Assembly (NCBI GenBank): GCA_024644775.1
Contig: JAHEHB010000178.1
Span: 1 to 10,225 of the forward strand
Direction of reading: 5' to 3'
Source of the DNA: Deltaproteobacteria bacterium
Lineage (GTDB): Bacteria; Desulfobacterota; Desulfobacteria; Desulfobacterales; SURF-15
DNA length: 10,225 bases
Shown: positions 1-6,562 of the stretch, one piece after another
Layout of the letters: each line of letters opens with the position of its first letter
Position numbering within the stretch: the stretch's first letter is position 1
Notes under the pieces: model-generated
The model's input: only the letters and a program-made list of their open reading frames with translations
What the model was told of the DNA's origin: nothing
Database searches by the model: none
Translations under genes and position numbers: made by a program

Positions 1-999
1 ATCGAGCAATCCCTTGACGATTTCCTGACGCGCTATTTTCTGCATTTCGATATTTACGGCGGCATAGATCTGAAGCCCTTCATTATATAGCGCATCCTTA
101 CCGTATTTTTTTTCAATATATCGCCGAATATGCTCTGTGTAAAAGGGTACTTCTTCACTGAACCAATTTCGCCTTGGTTTAATATCGAGCGTTGTATGGA
201 TTGCTTCGGTGGCCTGCTCCCTTGTAATAAATCCTTCTTGAACCATTCGATTCAATACGTAGATTTGCCTTTCTTTTGCTCTTTCCGGATACCTAAAAGG
301 AGAATATCTGCTGGGCGCCTGGGGCAAACCTGCGAGTATGGCGCATTCCGCTAAGTTGAGTGCTTCGGCTGATTTTCCGAAATAATTTTCAGCTGCAGCC
401 TGCACACCGTGAGCACCATGGCCTAAATAAATCTGATTCAAATATAAGAAAAGGATTTCATCTTTATGAAATGCTCGATCGATTTTAAAGGCCAGAATCG
501 CTTCTTTCATTTTCCGCTCGTAGCTTCTTTCGGGAGAAAGAAAAAACGATTTTGTGACCTGCTGTGTGATGGTGCTTCCACCTTGAACAATCTCACCCGC
601 TTCAATATTTTTAAAGAAAGCCCGAACAATGCTGGGAAAATCGATACCCTTGTGCTTGTAAAAACGGGCGTCTTCGGCAGCGATAAACGCATTTTTAAGA
701 AGATCCGGCATCTTTGAAAGCGGAATGACGATTCTTCGTTCGTTGAAAAATTCTGCAATCTTCCGGTTATCGTCTGAGTAGACTGCGGTGATAGTGCGTG
801 GGTGATAATCTGCCAGCGTCGATATTTTGGGTAGATCTTGGCTGAGATATAAATACGTTCCAGCAATGGCGATAGCGCAACAAAAGATCCCGATAAAAAC
901 CGTCCAAGAAAGAAATCGGAAAATCCTCGCAAAAACGCTTCGTTTTTTTCGATGGGGGTGGTTTTTTGATATATCTGCGGTGTCTTTTTCTGTATTCAT
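1..999 (-). CDS. Class A penicillin-binding protein, PBP1A type (N-terminal part, truncated by window edge)
   Basis: Bifunctional peptidoglycan synthase; this part holds the membrane anchor and the glycosyltransferase family 51 domain that polymerises lipid II at the outer face of the inner membrane. The reading frame is open from ATG at 999-997 to base 1, giving 333 residues without a stop. A short basic cytoplasmic N-terminus (HRKKR, 16-20) precedes one hydrophobic segment (about 29-52), an uncleaved signal anchor. The GT51 motifs follow in order: AAEDARFYKHKGID with catalytic Glu109, GGSTITQQ, RKMKEAILA, KDEILFLYLNQIYLGHGAHGVQAAA, and LAECAILAGLPQAPSRYSP. Only the beginning of the linker to the transpeptidase domain (GLQIYAAVNIEMQKIA) is inside the window. 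The ribosome-binding site is weak (GGTGG on the minus strand, about 1011-1016). It is transcribed away from hisI. PBP1A is favoured over PBP1B or MtgA by motif wording and anchor layout, but the deciding C-terminal domains lie outside. Confidence 0.93.
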   Translation of the reverse strand, partial: MNTEKDTADISKNHPHRKKRSVFARIFRFLSWTVFIGIFCCAIAIAGTYLYLSQDLPKISTLADYHPRTITAVYSDDNRKIAEFFNERRIVIPLSKMPDLLKNAFIAAEDARFYKHKGIDFPSIVRAFFKNIEAGEIVQGGSTITQQVTKSFFLSPERSYERKMKEAILAFKIDRAFHKDEILFLYLNQIYLGHGAHGVQAAAENYFGKSAEALNLAECAILAGLPQAPSRYSPFRYPERAKERQIYVLNRMVQEGFITREQATEAIHTTLDIKPRRNWFSEEVPFYTEHIRRYIEKKYGKDALYNEGLQIYAAVNIEMQKIARQEIVKGLLD

Positions 1000-1009
1000 A
1001 CTTTTTTCA

Positions 1010-1067
1010 GCCACCAAGGCACAAGACACAAGGAAAAAAATTAAAATTATTTTCTTCTCTGCGTCTT
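1010..1067. repeat. Degenerate intergenic inverted repeat (CCACCAAGGCACAAG type)
   Basis: The sequence begins GCCACCAAGGCACAAGACAC. The segment 1023-1042 pairs imperfectly with 1045-1067, because AAGACACAAGG-type sequence returns in inverted form as CTCTGCGTCTT around an A/T-rich centre. Related inverted repeats with CACCAAGGCAC-AAGACAC wording are, from memory, common between genes in Desulfobacterota and some other phyla. This copy looks decayed, since the right arm lacks the GGTGGC end. No function is known to me; it lies where the PBP transcript would start. Confidence 0.45.
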
Positions 1068-1191
1068 TAAGGCAGATCATGTTATCAAATGTCGGGTGTC
1101 ATAGCAAGAAGCGCTATCGTTTCGTTTCAGAAAGCCATAATGCCCAGGGTATCTGGATTGTTTGAAACTAATCTCCAAATGAAAAAACAAA

Positions 1192-1221
1192 TTGACTTTA
1201 TATGGGTCCATTCGTTATGAA
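1192..1221 (+). promoter_or_regulatory. Putative sigma-70 promoter of the hisI-hisG operon
   Basis: TTGACT at 1192-1197 (5 of 6 to the -35 consensus) is followed after 18 nt by TATGAA at 1216-1221 (4 of 6 to the -10 consensus). It points toward hisI, leaving a leader of about 100 nt that contains the repeated motif at 1246-1299. Inferred from sequence only. Confidence 0.45.
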
Positions 1222-1245
1222 CGTTTTGTTTTTATAGCGGAAAAT

Positions 1246-1299
1246 TTACAAATAACTTTTAGACTTACAAATCAAATATTTTTAGACAGGTTTTGTAAG
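1246..1299. repeat. Tandem imperfect motif repeat and inverted repeat in the hisI leader
   Basis: TTACAAAT (1246-1253) followed by TTTTAGAC (1257-1264) is repeated at once as TTACAAAT (1265-1272) followed by TTTTAGAC (1280-1287); the second copy carries 4 extra bases. In addition CTTACAAA (1264-1271) and TTTGTAAG (1292-1299) form a perfect 8-bp inverted repeat with a 20-nt loop. The arrangement gives three TTACAAA-type half-sites downstream of the putative promoter. It could be an operator or a leader hairpin. No regulator can be named. Confidence 0.5.
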
Positions 1300-1326
1300 A
1301 TGTGAAATTTCACTGGATGCGTGCAT

Positions 1327-1704
1327 ATGATTCAATTAAACTTTGATAAATTAAATGGTTTGGTCCCTGCGATTGTTCAGGATTATAACACCCATGAAGT
1401 CCTGATGGTCGGATTCATGAATAAAGAAGCATGGCAAGCAACACTGTCAACCGGAAACGTCACTTATTACAGCCGCAGCCGTCGGGAGCTATGGATAAAG
1501 GGGAAGACATCCGGAAACATTCAACGAGTTAGAGAGATTCGAGTCGACTGCGACGACGATGCTGTACTTTTAAAAGTGGATCAGGTAGGCGGAGCCGCTT
1601 GTCACACAGGGTATCGAAGCTGTTTTTTTAAGAAAATTGATAACAAATCAATCAAAATTGTCGGAAAACCGGTATTTGATCCAAAGGAGGTATATCCAGA
1701 GTGA
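1327..1704 (+). CDS. hisI: Phosphoribosyl-AMP cyclohydrolase
   Basis: Third step of histidine biosynthesis: hydrolytic opening of the adenine ring of phosphoribosyl-AMP to give ProFAR, in the cytoplasm with zinc and magnesium. The 125-residue protein is a stand-alone cyclohydrolase without the HisE pyrophosphohydrolase domain found in HisIE fusions. Family signatures are visible: [13 protein letters not shown] near the N-terminus, [19 protein letters not shown] (46-64), the metal site VDCDDDA with D74, C75, D76 and D78, and [14 protein letters not shown] with C92 and C99. ATG 1327 is chosen because GGAT at 1315-1318 is spaced 8 nt before it; a GTG two codons upstream (1321) is in frame but worse placed. 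The stop codon overlaps the hisG start by 4 nt, so the two genes are almost certainly co-translated. Confidence 0.95.
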   Translation: MIQLNFDKLNGLVPAIVQDYNTHEVLMVGFMNKEAWQATLSTGNVTYYSRSRRELWIKGKTSGNIQRVREIRVDCDDDAVLLKVDQVGGAACHTGYRSCFFKKIDNKSIKIVGKPVFDPKEVYPE

Positions 1705-2576
1705 AAAATCCACTCAAATTGGGGATTCCCAAGGGCAGTCTTCAAAACGCTACGGTTGCTCTGTTTAAACGTTGCGGTTGGAACATAGACATTAATGGAA
1801 GAAGTTATTTTCCTGAAATTAACGACGACTCTATCGAATGTGTCATCTGTAGAGCCCAAGAAATGTCTCGATATGTTGAAAACGGTACGCTGGATGCCGG
1901 GCTGACTGGAAAAGATTGGATCGCTGAGAATAGCTCCGATATTCATGTTGTCGCAGATCTTATTTATTCTAAGGTCAGTTCTCGATCCGCCCGTTGGGTT
2001 TTGGCGGTCCCGTTTGATTCACCCATCCGAAAGATGGAAGAACTTCGAGGAAAAAAAATCGCGACGGAATTGGTTGCGTATACCCAGCGATTCTTTTCAG
2101 AACTGAATATCGATGTGACAATCGAATTTTCTTGGGGTGCAACCGAAGCCAAAGTGATATCGGGGCTTGCCGATGCCATCGTTGAGGTTACAGAAACCGA
2201 AAGCACTATAAAAGCACATGGACTTCGAATTATCCATGAACTCATGAAAACAAACACCCAGCTCATCGCGAATCGTGCAATCTGGAAGGAACCGAAAAAA
2301 AGAGAGAAGATCGAACAAATCGCTCTCTTATTAAAGGGTGCACTGTTGGGAGAAAAATTAGTAGGGCTAAAGATGAATGTGCCGAATGAAAAAATGAAAG
2401 CGGTTGTATCCGTGCTACCCAGTCTTAATGCCCCCACCATCGCGCAACTGTACGAGTCAAACTGGTATGCTATAGAGGTCGTGGTTAGCTCCGAAACCGT
2501 GAGAGATCTTATCCCGGAGCTTTTGAAGAAGGGAGCGGAAGGTATTATTGAATATCCGCTGAACAAAGTAGTATAA
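1701..2576 (+). CDS. hisG: ATP phosphoribosyltransferase, long form
   Basis: First committed step of histidine biosynthesis: ATP plus phosphoribosyl pyrophosphate (PRPP) gives phosphoribosyl-ATP. The 291 residues fit the long, HisZ-independent form, with two periplasmic-binding-protein-like lobes and a C-terminal regulatory domain (roughly 215-288), the site of histidine feedback in this form. Visible signatures: LGIPKGSLQ at the N-terminus, [19 protein letters not shown], and the PRPP-loop region [19 protein letters not shown]. In that loop the usual Gly (T-G-x-T) is Glu167, which is unusual. The GTG start at 1701 has a strong Shine-Dalgarno (AAGGAGG, 1683-1689) inside the end of hisI, and overlaps the hisI stop by 4 nt. 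The next gene begins 22 nt after the stop. Confidence 0.95.
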   Translation: MKNPLKLGIPKGSLQNATVALFKRCGWNIDINGRSYFPEINDDSIECVICRAQEMSRYVENGTLDAGLTGKDWIAENSSDIHVVADLIYSKVSSRSARWVLAVPFDSPIRKMEELRGKKIATELVAYTQRFFSELNIDVTIEFSWGATEAKVISGLADAIVEVTETESTIKAHGLRIIHELMKTNTQLIANRAIWKEPKKREKIEQIALLLKGALLGEKLVGLKMNVPNEKMKAVVSVLPSLNAPTIAQLYESNWYAIEVVVSSETVRDLIPELLKKGAEGIIEYPLNKVV

Positions 2577-2598
2577 TCCAATAAAACAGGAACGGGAA

Positions 2599-3738
2599 AT
2601 GGTTTCTAAAAGAACACAAGATATGACGTCCTTTATCGTCATGGATGTCCTTGAACAGGCCCATGAGCTGGAGCAGAAAGGTGTCAACATCGTTCACCTT
2701 GAAGTGGGTGAACCCGATTTTGACACACCGCCTTGTATTAAGGAAGCCGCTTGCCGCGCGCTTGATGAAGGCTATACGCATTATACGCACAGCCTCGGGA
2801 TGGTGGAACTGAGGGAAGCCATCTGCGAATATTACTCGAATGTGTATAACCTATCCATCGATCCAGACCAGGTGATTATCGCATCTGGAACCTCACCGGC
2901 CATGTTTGCTATGTTTTCGGCACTCCTCGAACCCGGAGACGAGGTGATCATTTCAGACCCGCATTATGCATGCTATCCAAATTTCATCAAATTCGTCCAG
3001 GGAATTCCGGTCACGGTACCGGTATACGAAGCAGAGGGGTTTCAGTACAGACCGGCAGCCATCAAAGAAAAGATCACACCGAAAACAAAAGCCATTTTCA
3101 TTAACTCTCCATCAAATCCGACCGGGAACCTATTGTCAGAAGATCGTATGAAGCGTATTGCTGAATTGTCCCCATACATCGTATCTGACGAAATCTATCA
3201 TGGTCTGGTGTATGAAGGCAAAGCGCATTCTATTTTGGAATTTAGCGATCACGCTTTTGTGTTAAACGGATTTTCAAAGCTTTATGCAATGACCGGATGG
3301 CGTCTCGGATATTTGATTACACCGAAACCGTTTGTTCGATCCATCCAAAAGATAAAACAAAATTTCTTCATATCCGCAAATGCTGTTGTTCAGAAAGCAG
3401 GAATTGCCGCACTAAAGCACTGCAAAGACGAAATTGTCCAAATGAAAAAGACATACGATAAACGGCGCCGGTTTATCATTCAACGGCTTAGAGAGTTGGG
3501 TTTTGGAATTACCGTTGAACCCACTGGTGCCTTTTACGTTTTTGCAAATGCAAAACATATTTCCGGCGATTCCTATACGCTTGCTTTTGATATTCTGGAG
3601 AAAGCGCATGTCGGTGTGGCCCCGGGTATTGATTTCGGCCAAAATGGAGAAGGCTATCTTAGATTTTCCTATGCAAACTCCATGGAAAATATTGCCGATG
3701 GCATGAACCGGCTAGAAAATTATTTGAATTCCATCTAA
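2599..3738 (+). CDS. Class I PLP-dependent aminotransferase (aspartate aminotransferase-like)
   Basis: Pyridoxal-phosphate enzyme of fold type I, 379 residues, typical for the aspartate aminotransferase/AspB-like group. Diagnostic residues are present: GEPDFDTP near the N-terminus, YTHYTHSLGMVELREAI, the SPSNPTGN loop with N173, D197 and Y200 in VSDEIYHGL, the Schiff-base lysine K227 in NGFSKLYAMTGWRLGY, and the substrate-carboxylate arginine R355 in YLRFSYANS. The N-terminus lacks the LNxNENPxGP wording of HisC, so despite the position behind hisG I do not call it histidinol-phosphate aminotransferase. The substrate cannot be fixed from sequence; aspartate or a broad range of amino acids is likely. 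A GGAACGGG ribosome-binding region sits just upstream of ATG 2599. It probably shares the hisI-hisG transcript. Confidence 0.9.
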   Translation: MVSKRTQDMTSFIVMDVLEQAHELEQKGVNIVHLEVGEPDFDTPPCIKEAACRALDEGYTHYTHSLGMVELREAICEYYSNVYNLSIDPDQVIIASGTSPAMFAMFSALLEPGDEVIISDPHYACYPNFIKFVQGIPVTVPVYEAEGFQYRPAAIKEKITPKTKAIFINSPSNPTGNLLSEDRMKRIAELSPYIVSDEIYHGLVYEGKAHSILEFSDHAFVLNGFSKLYAMTGWRLGYLITPKPFVRSIQKIKQNFFISANAVVQKAGIAALKHCKDEIVQMKKTYDKRRRFIIQRLRELGFGITVEPTGAFYVFANAKHISGDSYTLAFDILEKAHVGVAPGIDFGQNGEGYLRFSYANSMENIADGMNRLENYLNSI

Positions 3739-3761
3739 AAATGCATCGTATCGATTCAATC

Positions 3762-3789
3762 CAGTTTCGAGTTTCAAGTTTCCAGTTTT
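3762..3789. repeat. Four tandem 7-bp repeats (NAGTTTC) before engB
   Basis: CAGTTTC (3762), GAGTTTC (3769), AAGTTTC (3776) and CAGTTTT (3783) run head to tail without interruption, ending 7 nt before the engB start codon. Only the first base of each unit varies, plus the last base of the fourth. Heptad AGTTTC runs also occur elsewhere in intergenic DNA of related bacteria, from memory. Their role is unknown. They occupy the place where the engB ribosome-binding site would be expected, and no good Shine-Dalgarno is seen. Confidence 0.8.
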
Positions 3790-3796
3790 AAATCCT

Positions 3797-4402
3797 ATGA
3801 TTATTCGATCCGCTGAATTTATCAAAAGCGCCGTAAAGCCTTCCCAGTATCCACCCGCCACATTGCCTGAAATCGCATTTGCTGGACGGTCTAATGTTGG
3901 AAAATCATCTTTGATCAACACGATTGTTAACCGGAAACGTCTTGTAAAGACAAGTACTACCCCAGGACGAACCCAGTTAATAAATTTTTTTCAAATAAAT
4001 GAAAGCGTTTATTTTGTCGACCTCCCTGGATATGGTTATGCAAAAGTTCCGATTTCCGTTAAAAAAAAGTGGCGCCCCATGATTGAAACGTATCTTTCAA
4101 CGCGAAAAACATTGAAAGGGGTGGTTTTGATAATTGATATACGGCGGATTCCGGGTACCGATGAGCAGCGTCTCATCGATTGGTTGAATTATTACAATCT
4201 TTCCACGCTACTGGTTCTTACAAAAACCGATAAGCTATCGAAAACAAATCAGAAAAAACAGAGACGGAGTATCGCAGCTGCGCTGGGTGTAAATGAGAAA
4301 GATCTGCTGTTATTTTCCGCAAAATCCGGAAGTGGCAAAAAGGATCTGTGGGCTGAGATCGAACAACAAATTGACGGTAACGATATCATAGAACCGGGTT
4401 AA
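3797..4402 (+). CDS. engB: Ribosome biogenesis GTP-binding protein YsxC/EngB
   Basis: TrmE-Era-EngA-YihA-family GTPase needed for assembly of the 50S ribosomal subunit, in the cytoplasm. The 201 residues match the usual length. Nucleotide motifs are complete: G1 GRSNVGKSS (30-38), G2 TTPGRTQ (54-60), G3 DLPGYG (75-80), G4 TKTD (141-144) and G5 SAK (173-175). The opening MIIRSAEFIKSAVKPSQYP resembles the start of Bacillus YsxC, which supports ATG 3797 even though its ribosome-binding site is poor and lies in a heptad repeat. A gap of 12 nt separates it from era, so two ribosome-assembly GTPases stand side by side. Confidence 0.96.
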   Translation: MIIRSAEFIKSAVKPSQYPPATLPEIAFAGRSNVGKSSLINTIVNRKRLVKTSTTPGRTQLINFFQINESVYFVDLPGYGYAKVPISVKKKWRPMIETYLSTRKTLKGVVLIIDIRRIPGTDEQRLIDWLNYYNLSTLLVLTKTDKLSKTNQKKQRRSIAAALGVNEKDLLLFSAKSGSGKKDLWAEIEQQIDGNDIIEPG

Positions 4403-4414
4403 GAATCCAATCGA

Positions 4415-5323
4415 TTGATAGAAACCGAGAACACATATACCCTATTTAAGTCAGGATTTGTGGCCATCGTCGGCGCGCCGAATGTCGGAAAATCCACGCT
4501 GTTGAACCGGATGCTGGGTGAAAAAATATCCATCACCTCCAGAAAGCCACAAACGACGCGCAACCGGATTCTTGGTGTTGTCCACAGGCCTTCTTCCCAA
4601 CTGGTTTTCATCGATACACCCGGTGTACACATGGCAAGAAGCATACTCAACGTTCGAATCGTCGATGTCGCCCTTTCAGCTCTTGGGGACGCAGATCTCG
4701 CATTGCTTGTGATCGATATCACACAGCCGAACATTGCCTCTGAAAAAATATTGGTAAAAGCGCTCGAAAAACAGAAATGTCCGGTCATTTTGGCGTTGAA
4801 TAAAATCGATCTAGTGAGAAAAAACGTGCTGCTTAAGGCCATCGATGCCTGGAAACAAGCCTATTCTTTTCACAACTTCGTTCCTGTTTCTGCTAAATAC
4901 GGTACCCAGATGATTGAACTTTTGCAGGTTATGGAGGACGCGTTGCCTGAGGGGCCACCCTATTTTCCGCAAGATACGCTTACGGATATGCCGGAACGTT
5001 TTCTGGTTTCAGAAATGGTCCGGGAAAAAGCAATCCGTTTAACAGGACAGGAAATACCCTATGCGGTTGCGGTTACGATTGATGAATTCTTCGAGGACGA
5101 CGTCCGAAATCTGATAAATATACATGCCACCATTCATGTCGAGCGGGATTCGCAAAAAGGAATCCTTATTGGCAAAAAGGGTAGTAAGCTTAAACAAATC
5201 GGGGAAGCCGCGCGAAACGATATCGAGCGGATGCTCGGTATCCATGTTTTTCTGAAGCTATTTGTGCGGGTGCAGAAAAACTGGAGCAAAGATACAAAAA
5301 CCTTGAGAAAATTCGGATACTGA
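4415..5323 (+). CDS. era: GTPase Era
   Basis: Essential GTPase that binds the 3' end of 16S rRNA and supports 30S maturation, at the ribosome and membrane. The 302 residues contain the GTPase domain with G1 GAPNVGKST (20-28), switch I region KPQTTRNRILG, G3 DTPGVH (67-72), G4 NKID (129-132) and SAKYGTQ, followed by a C-terminal KH domain with the RNA-binding loop GKKG (253-256) in IGKKGSKLKQIG and the end LKLFVRVQKNWSKD. The start is taken as TTG 4415: the first in-frame ATG lies inside the GTPase domain, and TTG leaves the usual short lead before SGFVAIVG. No strong Shine-Dalgarno is seen, so coupling to engB 12 nt upstream is likely. The stop shares one base with the next start (TGATG). Confidence 0.96.
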   Translation: MIETENTYTLFKSGFVAIVGAPNVGKSTLLNRMLGEKISITSRKPQTTRNRILGVVHRPSSQLVFIDTPGVHMARSILNVRIVDVALSALGDADLALLVIDITQPNIASEKILVKALEKQKCPVILALNKIDLVRKNVLLKAIDAWKQAYSFHNFVPVSAKYGTQMIELLQVMEDALPEGPPYFPQDTLTDMPERFLVSEMVREKAIRLTGQEIPYAVAVTIDEFFEDDVRNLINIHATIHVERDSQKGILIGKKGSKLKQIGEAARNDIERMLGIHVFLKLFVRVQKNWSKDTKTLRKFGY

Positions 5324-6159
5324 TGATTTTATCGTTTCATCCCTGTTTTATGGGGGATAAAAACATCCTATGTGCCGGAAGACCGCCGGGTCCGGAGGAA
5401 CTTCGCGCCGTCAAACGTGCCGATGCGGTTGTTTTACCCCAGGGGTGCAGCCGGGCGCTTTATGAAATAGCCAGCAGCAACTGCCCGCATGTATTTCCCA
5501 ACTACCGTTTCAGATTCAACTATCCGGACAAATTGGGCCAGATTCAATTATTTCGTAAAAAGCGTCTCCCCCATCCCAACACCCACACCTATTTGAGCGT
5601 AAGAGATTTTTCTGCGTCACTGGATAATAAACCAACGCTGCCCTTTGATTTCCCATTTGTGTTTAAATTTTCATGGGGCGGTGAAGGAGATACGGTTTTT
5701 TTGATCCAATCGGATCAAGAACTTAAAGATGTCTTCAAACAGACGCTGATGTATGAGCAATCCGGTCACAAGGGGTTTTTGATTCAAGAATATATTCATT
5801 CAGATCGAACCTTACGGATTGCCCTCATTGGTGGGACGATGATTTCCTATTGGCGTCTGCAAAATCGTGAAGATCATCTTGGCACGAGCGTGTCTAAGGG
5901 CGCCAGAATCGATCCGGATGCTGATCCGGAATTAACGACGGTTGCTGTAAAACACCTTCAGGGCTTCTGTCAAAAAACCGGAATCAACCTCGCTGCATTC
6001 GATGTGATATTTTCAGCCGACAATCGAACGCTTCCGTTTTTTTTAGAGATAAATTATTTTTTTGGCAGACGCGGCCTGGGAGGATCTGAGAGATATTATC
6101 AAATACTTGAGACCGAAATTAAACGATGGTTAGATCGGCTGGGGCGTTCCGTTGAATAA
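5323..6159 (+). CDS. ATP-grasp family protein, RimK/glutathione-synthetase-like, function unknown
   Basis: A 278-residue protein whose second half has the ATP-grasp pattern: FPFVFKFSWGGEGDTVFLI with nucleotide-binding K115, then a glycine-containing loop, GFLIQEYI as the hinge, RIALIGGTMISYWRLQNR, and the metal-binding residues D227 (AAFDVIF) and E242-x-N244 (LEINYFFGRRGLGG). The catalytic residues thus look intact. The first 85 or so residues (MILSFHPCFMGDKNILCAGRPPGPEEL onward) would be the pre-ATP-grasp domain. Such enzymes join a carboxylate to an amine or thiol through an acyl-phosphate. Its substrate cannot be told from sequence, and neither glutathione synthetase nor ribosomal-S6 modification is demonstrated. 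Its ATG overlaps the era stop by one base (TGATG), so it is translated by coupling with era. Confidence 0.8.
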   Translation: MILSFHPCFMGDKNILCAGRPPGPEELRAVKRADAVVLPQGCSRALYEIASSNCPHVFPNYRFRFNYPDKLGQIQLFRKKRLPHPNTHTYLSVRDFSASLDNKPTLPFDFPFVFKFSWGGEGDTVFLIQSDQELKDVFKQTLMYEQSGHKGFLIQEYIHSDRTLRIALIGGTMISYWRLQNREDHLGTSVSKGARIDPDADPELTTVAVKHLQGFCQKTGINLAAFDVIFSADNRTLPFFLEINYFFGRRGLGGSERYYQILETEIKRWLDRLGRSVE

Positions 6160-6188
6160 TTGACATTTTCGTTTTGAGAATTGATAAT
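6160..6188 (+). promoter_or_regulatory. Near-consensus sigma-70 promoter for the HNH gene
   Basis: TTGACA at 6160-6165 (6 of 6) and GATAAT at 6183-6188 (5 of 6) are separated by the ideal 17 nt. It starts directly after the stop codon of the ATP-grasp gene. The expected transcription start, about 6195, lies only about 13 nt before ATG 6208, so the transcript would begin near its own ribosome-binding site. Confidence 0.7.
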
Positions 6189-6207
6189 GAATTTTGGAGT
6201 GGCTGCA

Positions 6208-6513
6208 ATGGAACCTTACGCCATGGATATCGACGACGCTACAATCAGAAAAGAGCGTCAAAAAGCGAGAGAACTTCGAGAAACCCAATGGTGGAAGCGG
6301 CGCCTGGCAAAAGGCGTTTGTGAATACTGCGGAGGGCCAACCTCCCCACAAGAGTTGACGATGGACCATATCGTACCGATTTCTCGCGGTGGGCGTAGTA
6401 CCAAAGGAAATGTTGTCCCCGCTTGTAAAGAGTGCAATACTGCAAAAAAACATCTTCTTCCCATGGAATGGGATCAATATATTAATCAGAAAAAAACGAA
6501 ACCGTATACTTGA
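6208..6513 (+). CDS. Small HNH endonuclease
   Basis: A 101-residue stand-alone HNH (beta-beta-alpha metal) nuclease domain. Two zinc-knuckle cysteine pairs, CEYC (38-41) and CKEC (73-76), frame the core: TMDHIVP with D53 and general-base H54, then SRGGRSTKGNVVP with N68, and CN..KK with N77 at the third position. All expected residues are present, so it should be active. The N-terminal part (RKERQKARELRETQWWKRR) is highly charged and probably helical. ATG 6208 is preferred because GGAG (6196-6199) lies 8 nt ahead; the upstream TTG 6181 and ATG 6187 fall inside the promoter. There is no neighbouring methyltransferase, terminase or phage gene, so a restriction or packaging role is not supported. 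A DNA-repair or domesticated role is possible. Confidence 0.88.
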   Translation: MEPYAMDIDDATIRKERQKARELRETQWWKRRLAKGVCEYCGGPTSPQELTMDHIVPISRGGRSTKGNVVPACKECNTAKKHLLPMEWDQYINQKKTKPYT

Positions 6514-6562
6514 AACACACAATAAAGAAACCGCTCTGTAAATTCGATGAAGAGGAATTAAA

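Larger units (their letters stand above)
1000..1326. other. Divergent intergenic region between the PBP gene and hisI
   Basis: This 327-nt stretch holds no credible gene. The half next to the PBP gene contains a degenerate inverted repeat (1010-1067). The half next to hisI is AT-rich and contains a sigma-70-like promoter (1192-1221) and a duplicated TTACAAAT/TTTTAGAC motif with an 8-bp inverted repeat (1246-1299). No clear minus-strand promoter for the PBP gene could be recognised. An open frame at 827-1165 overlaps the PBP gene and has no family features. Confidence 0.7.

Noticed and set aside
507..932. Minus-strand open frame of 141 codons
   Set aside because: It overlaps the PBP1A gene in another frame on the same strand and shows no family features, while the PBP frame has all GT51 motifs.
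827..1165. Plus-strand open frame of 112 codons before hisI
   Set aside because: Most of it is antisense to the PBP gene and the rest lies in the inverted repeat; no recognisable protein features.
1302..1313. Perfect 12-bp palindrome GTGAAATTTCAC just before hisI
   Set aside because: A 12-bp palindrome is expected two or three times by chance in a window this size, so position alone is not enough to call an operator.
2599..3738. Calling the aminotransferase HisC because it follows hisG
   Set aside because: The N-terminal and substrate-site wording is that of the aspartate aminotransferase group, not HisC.
6181..6207. TTG or ATG start giving a 110-residue HNH protein
   Set aside because: Both lie in or beside the -10 element of a near-consensus promoter; ATG 6208 has a GGAG ribosome-binding site at good spacing.
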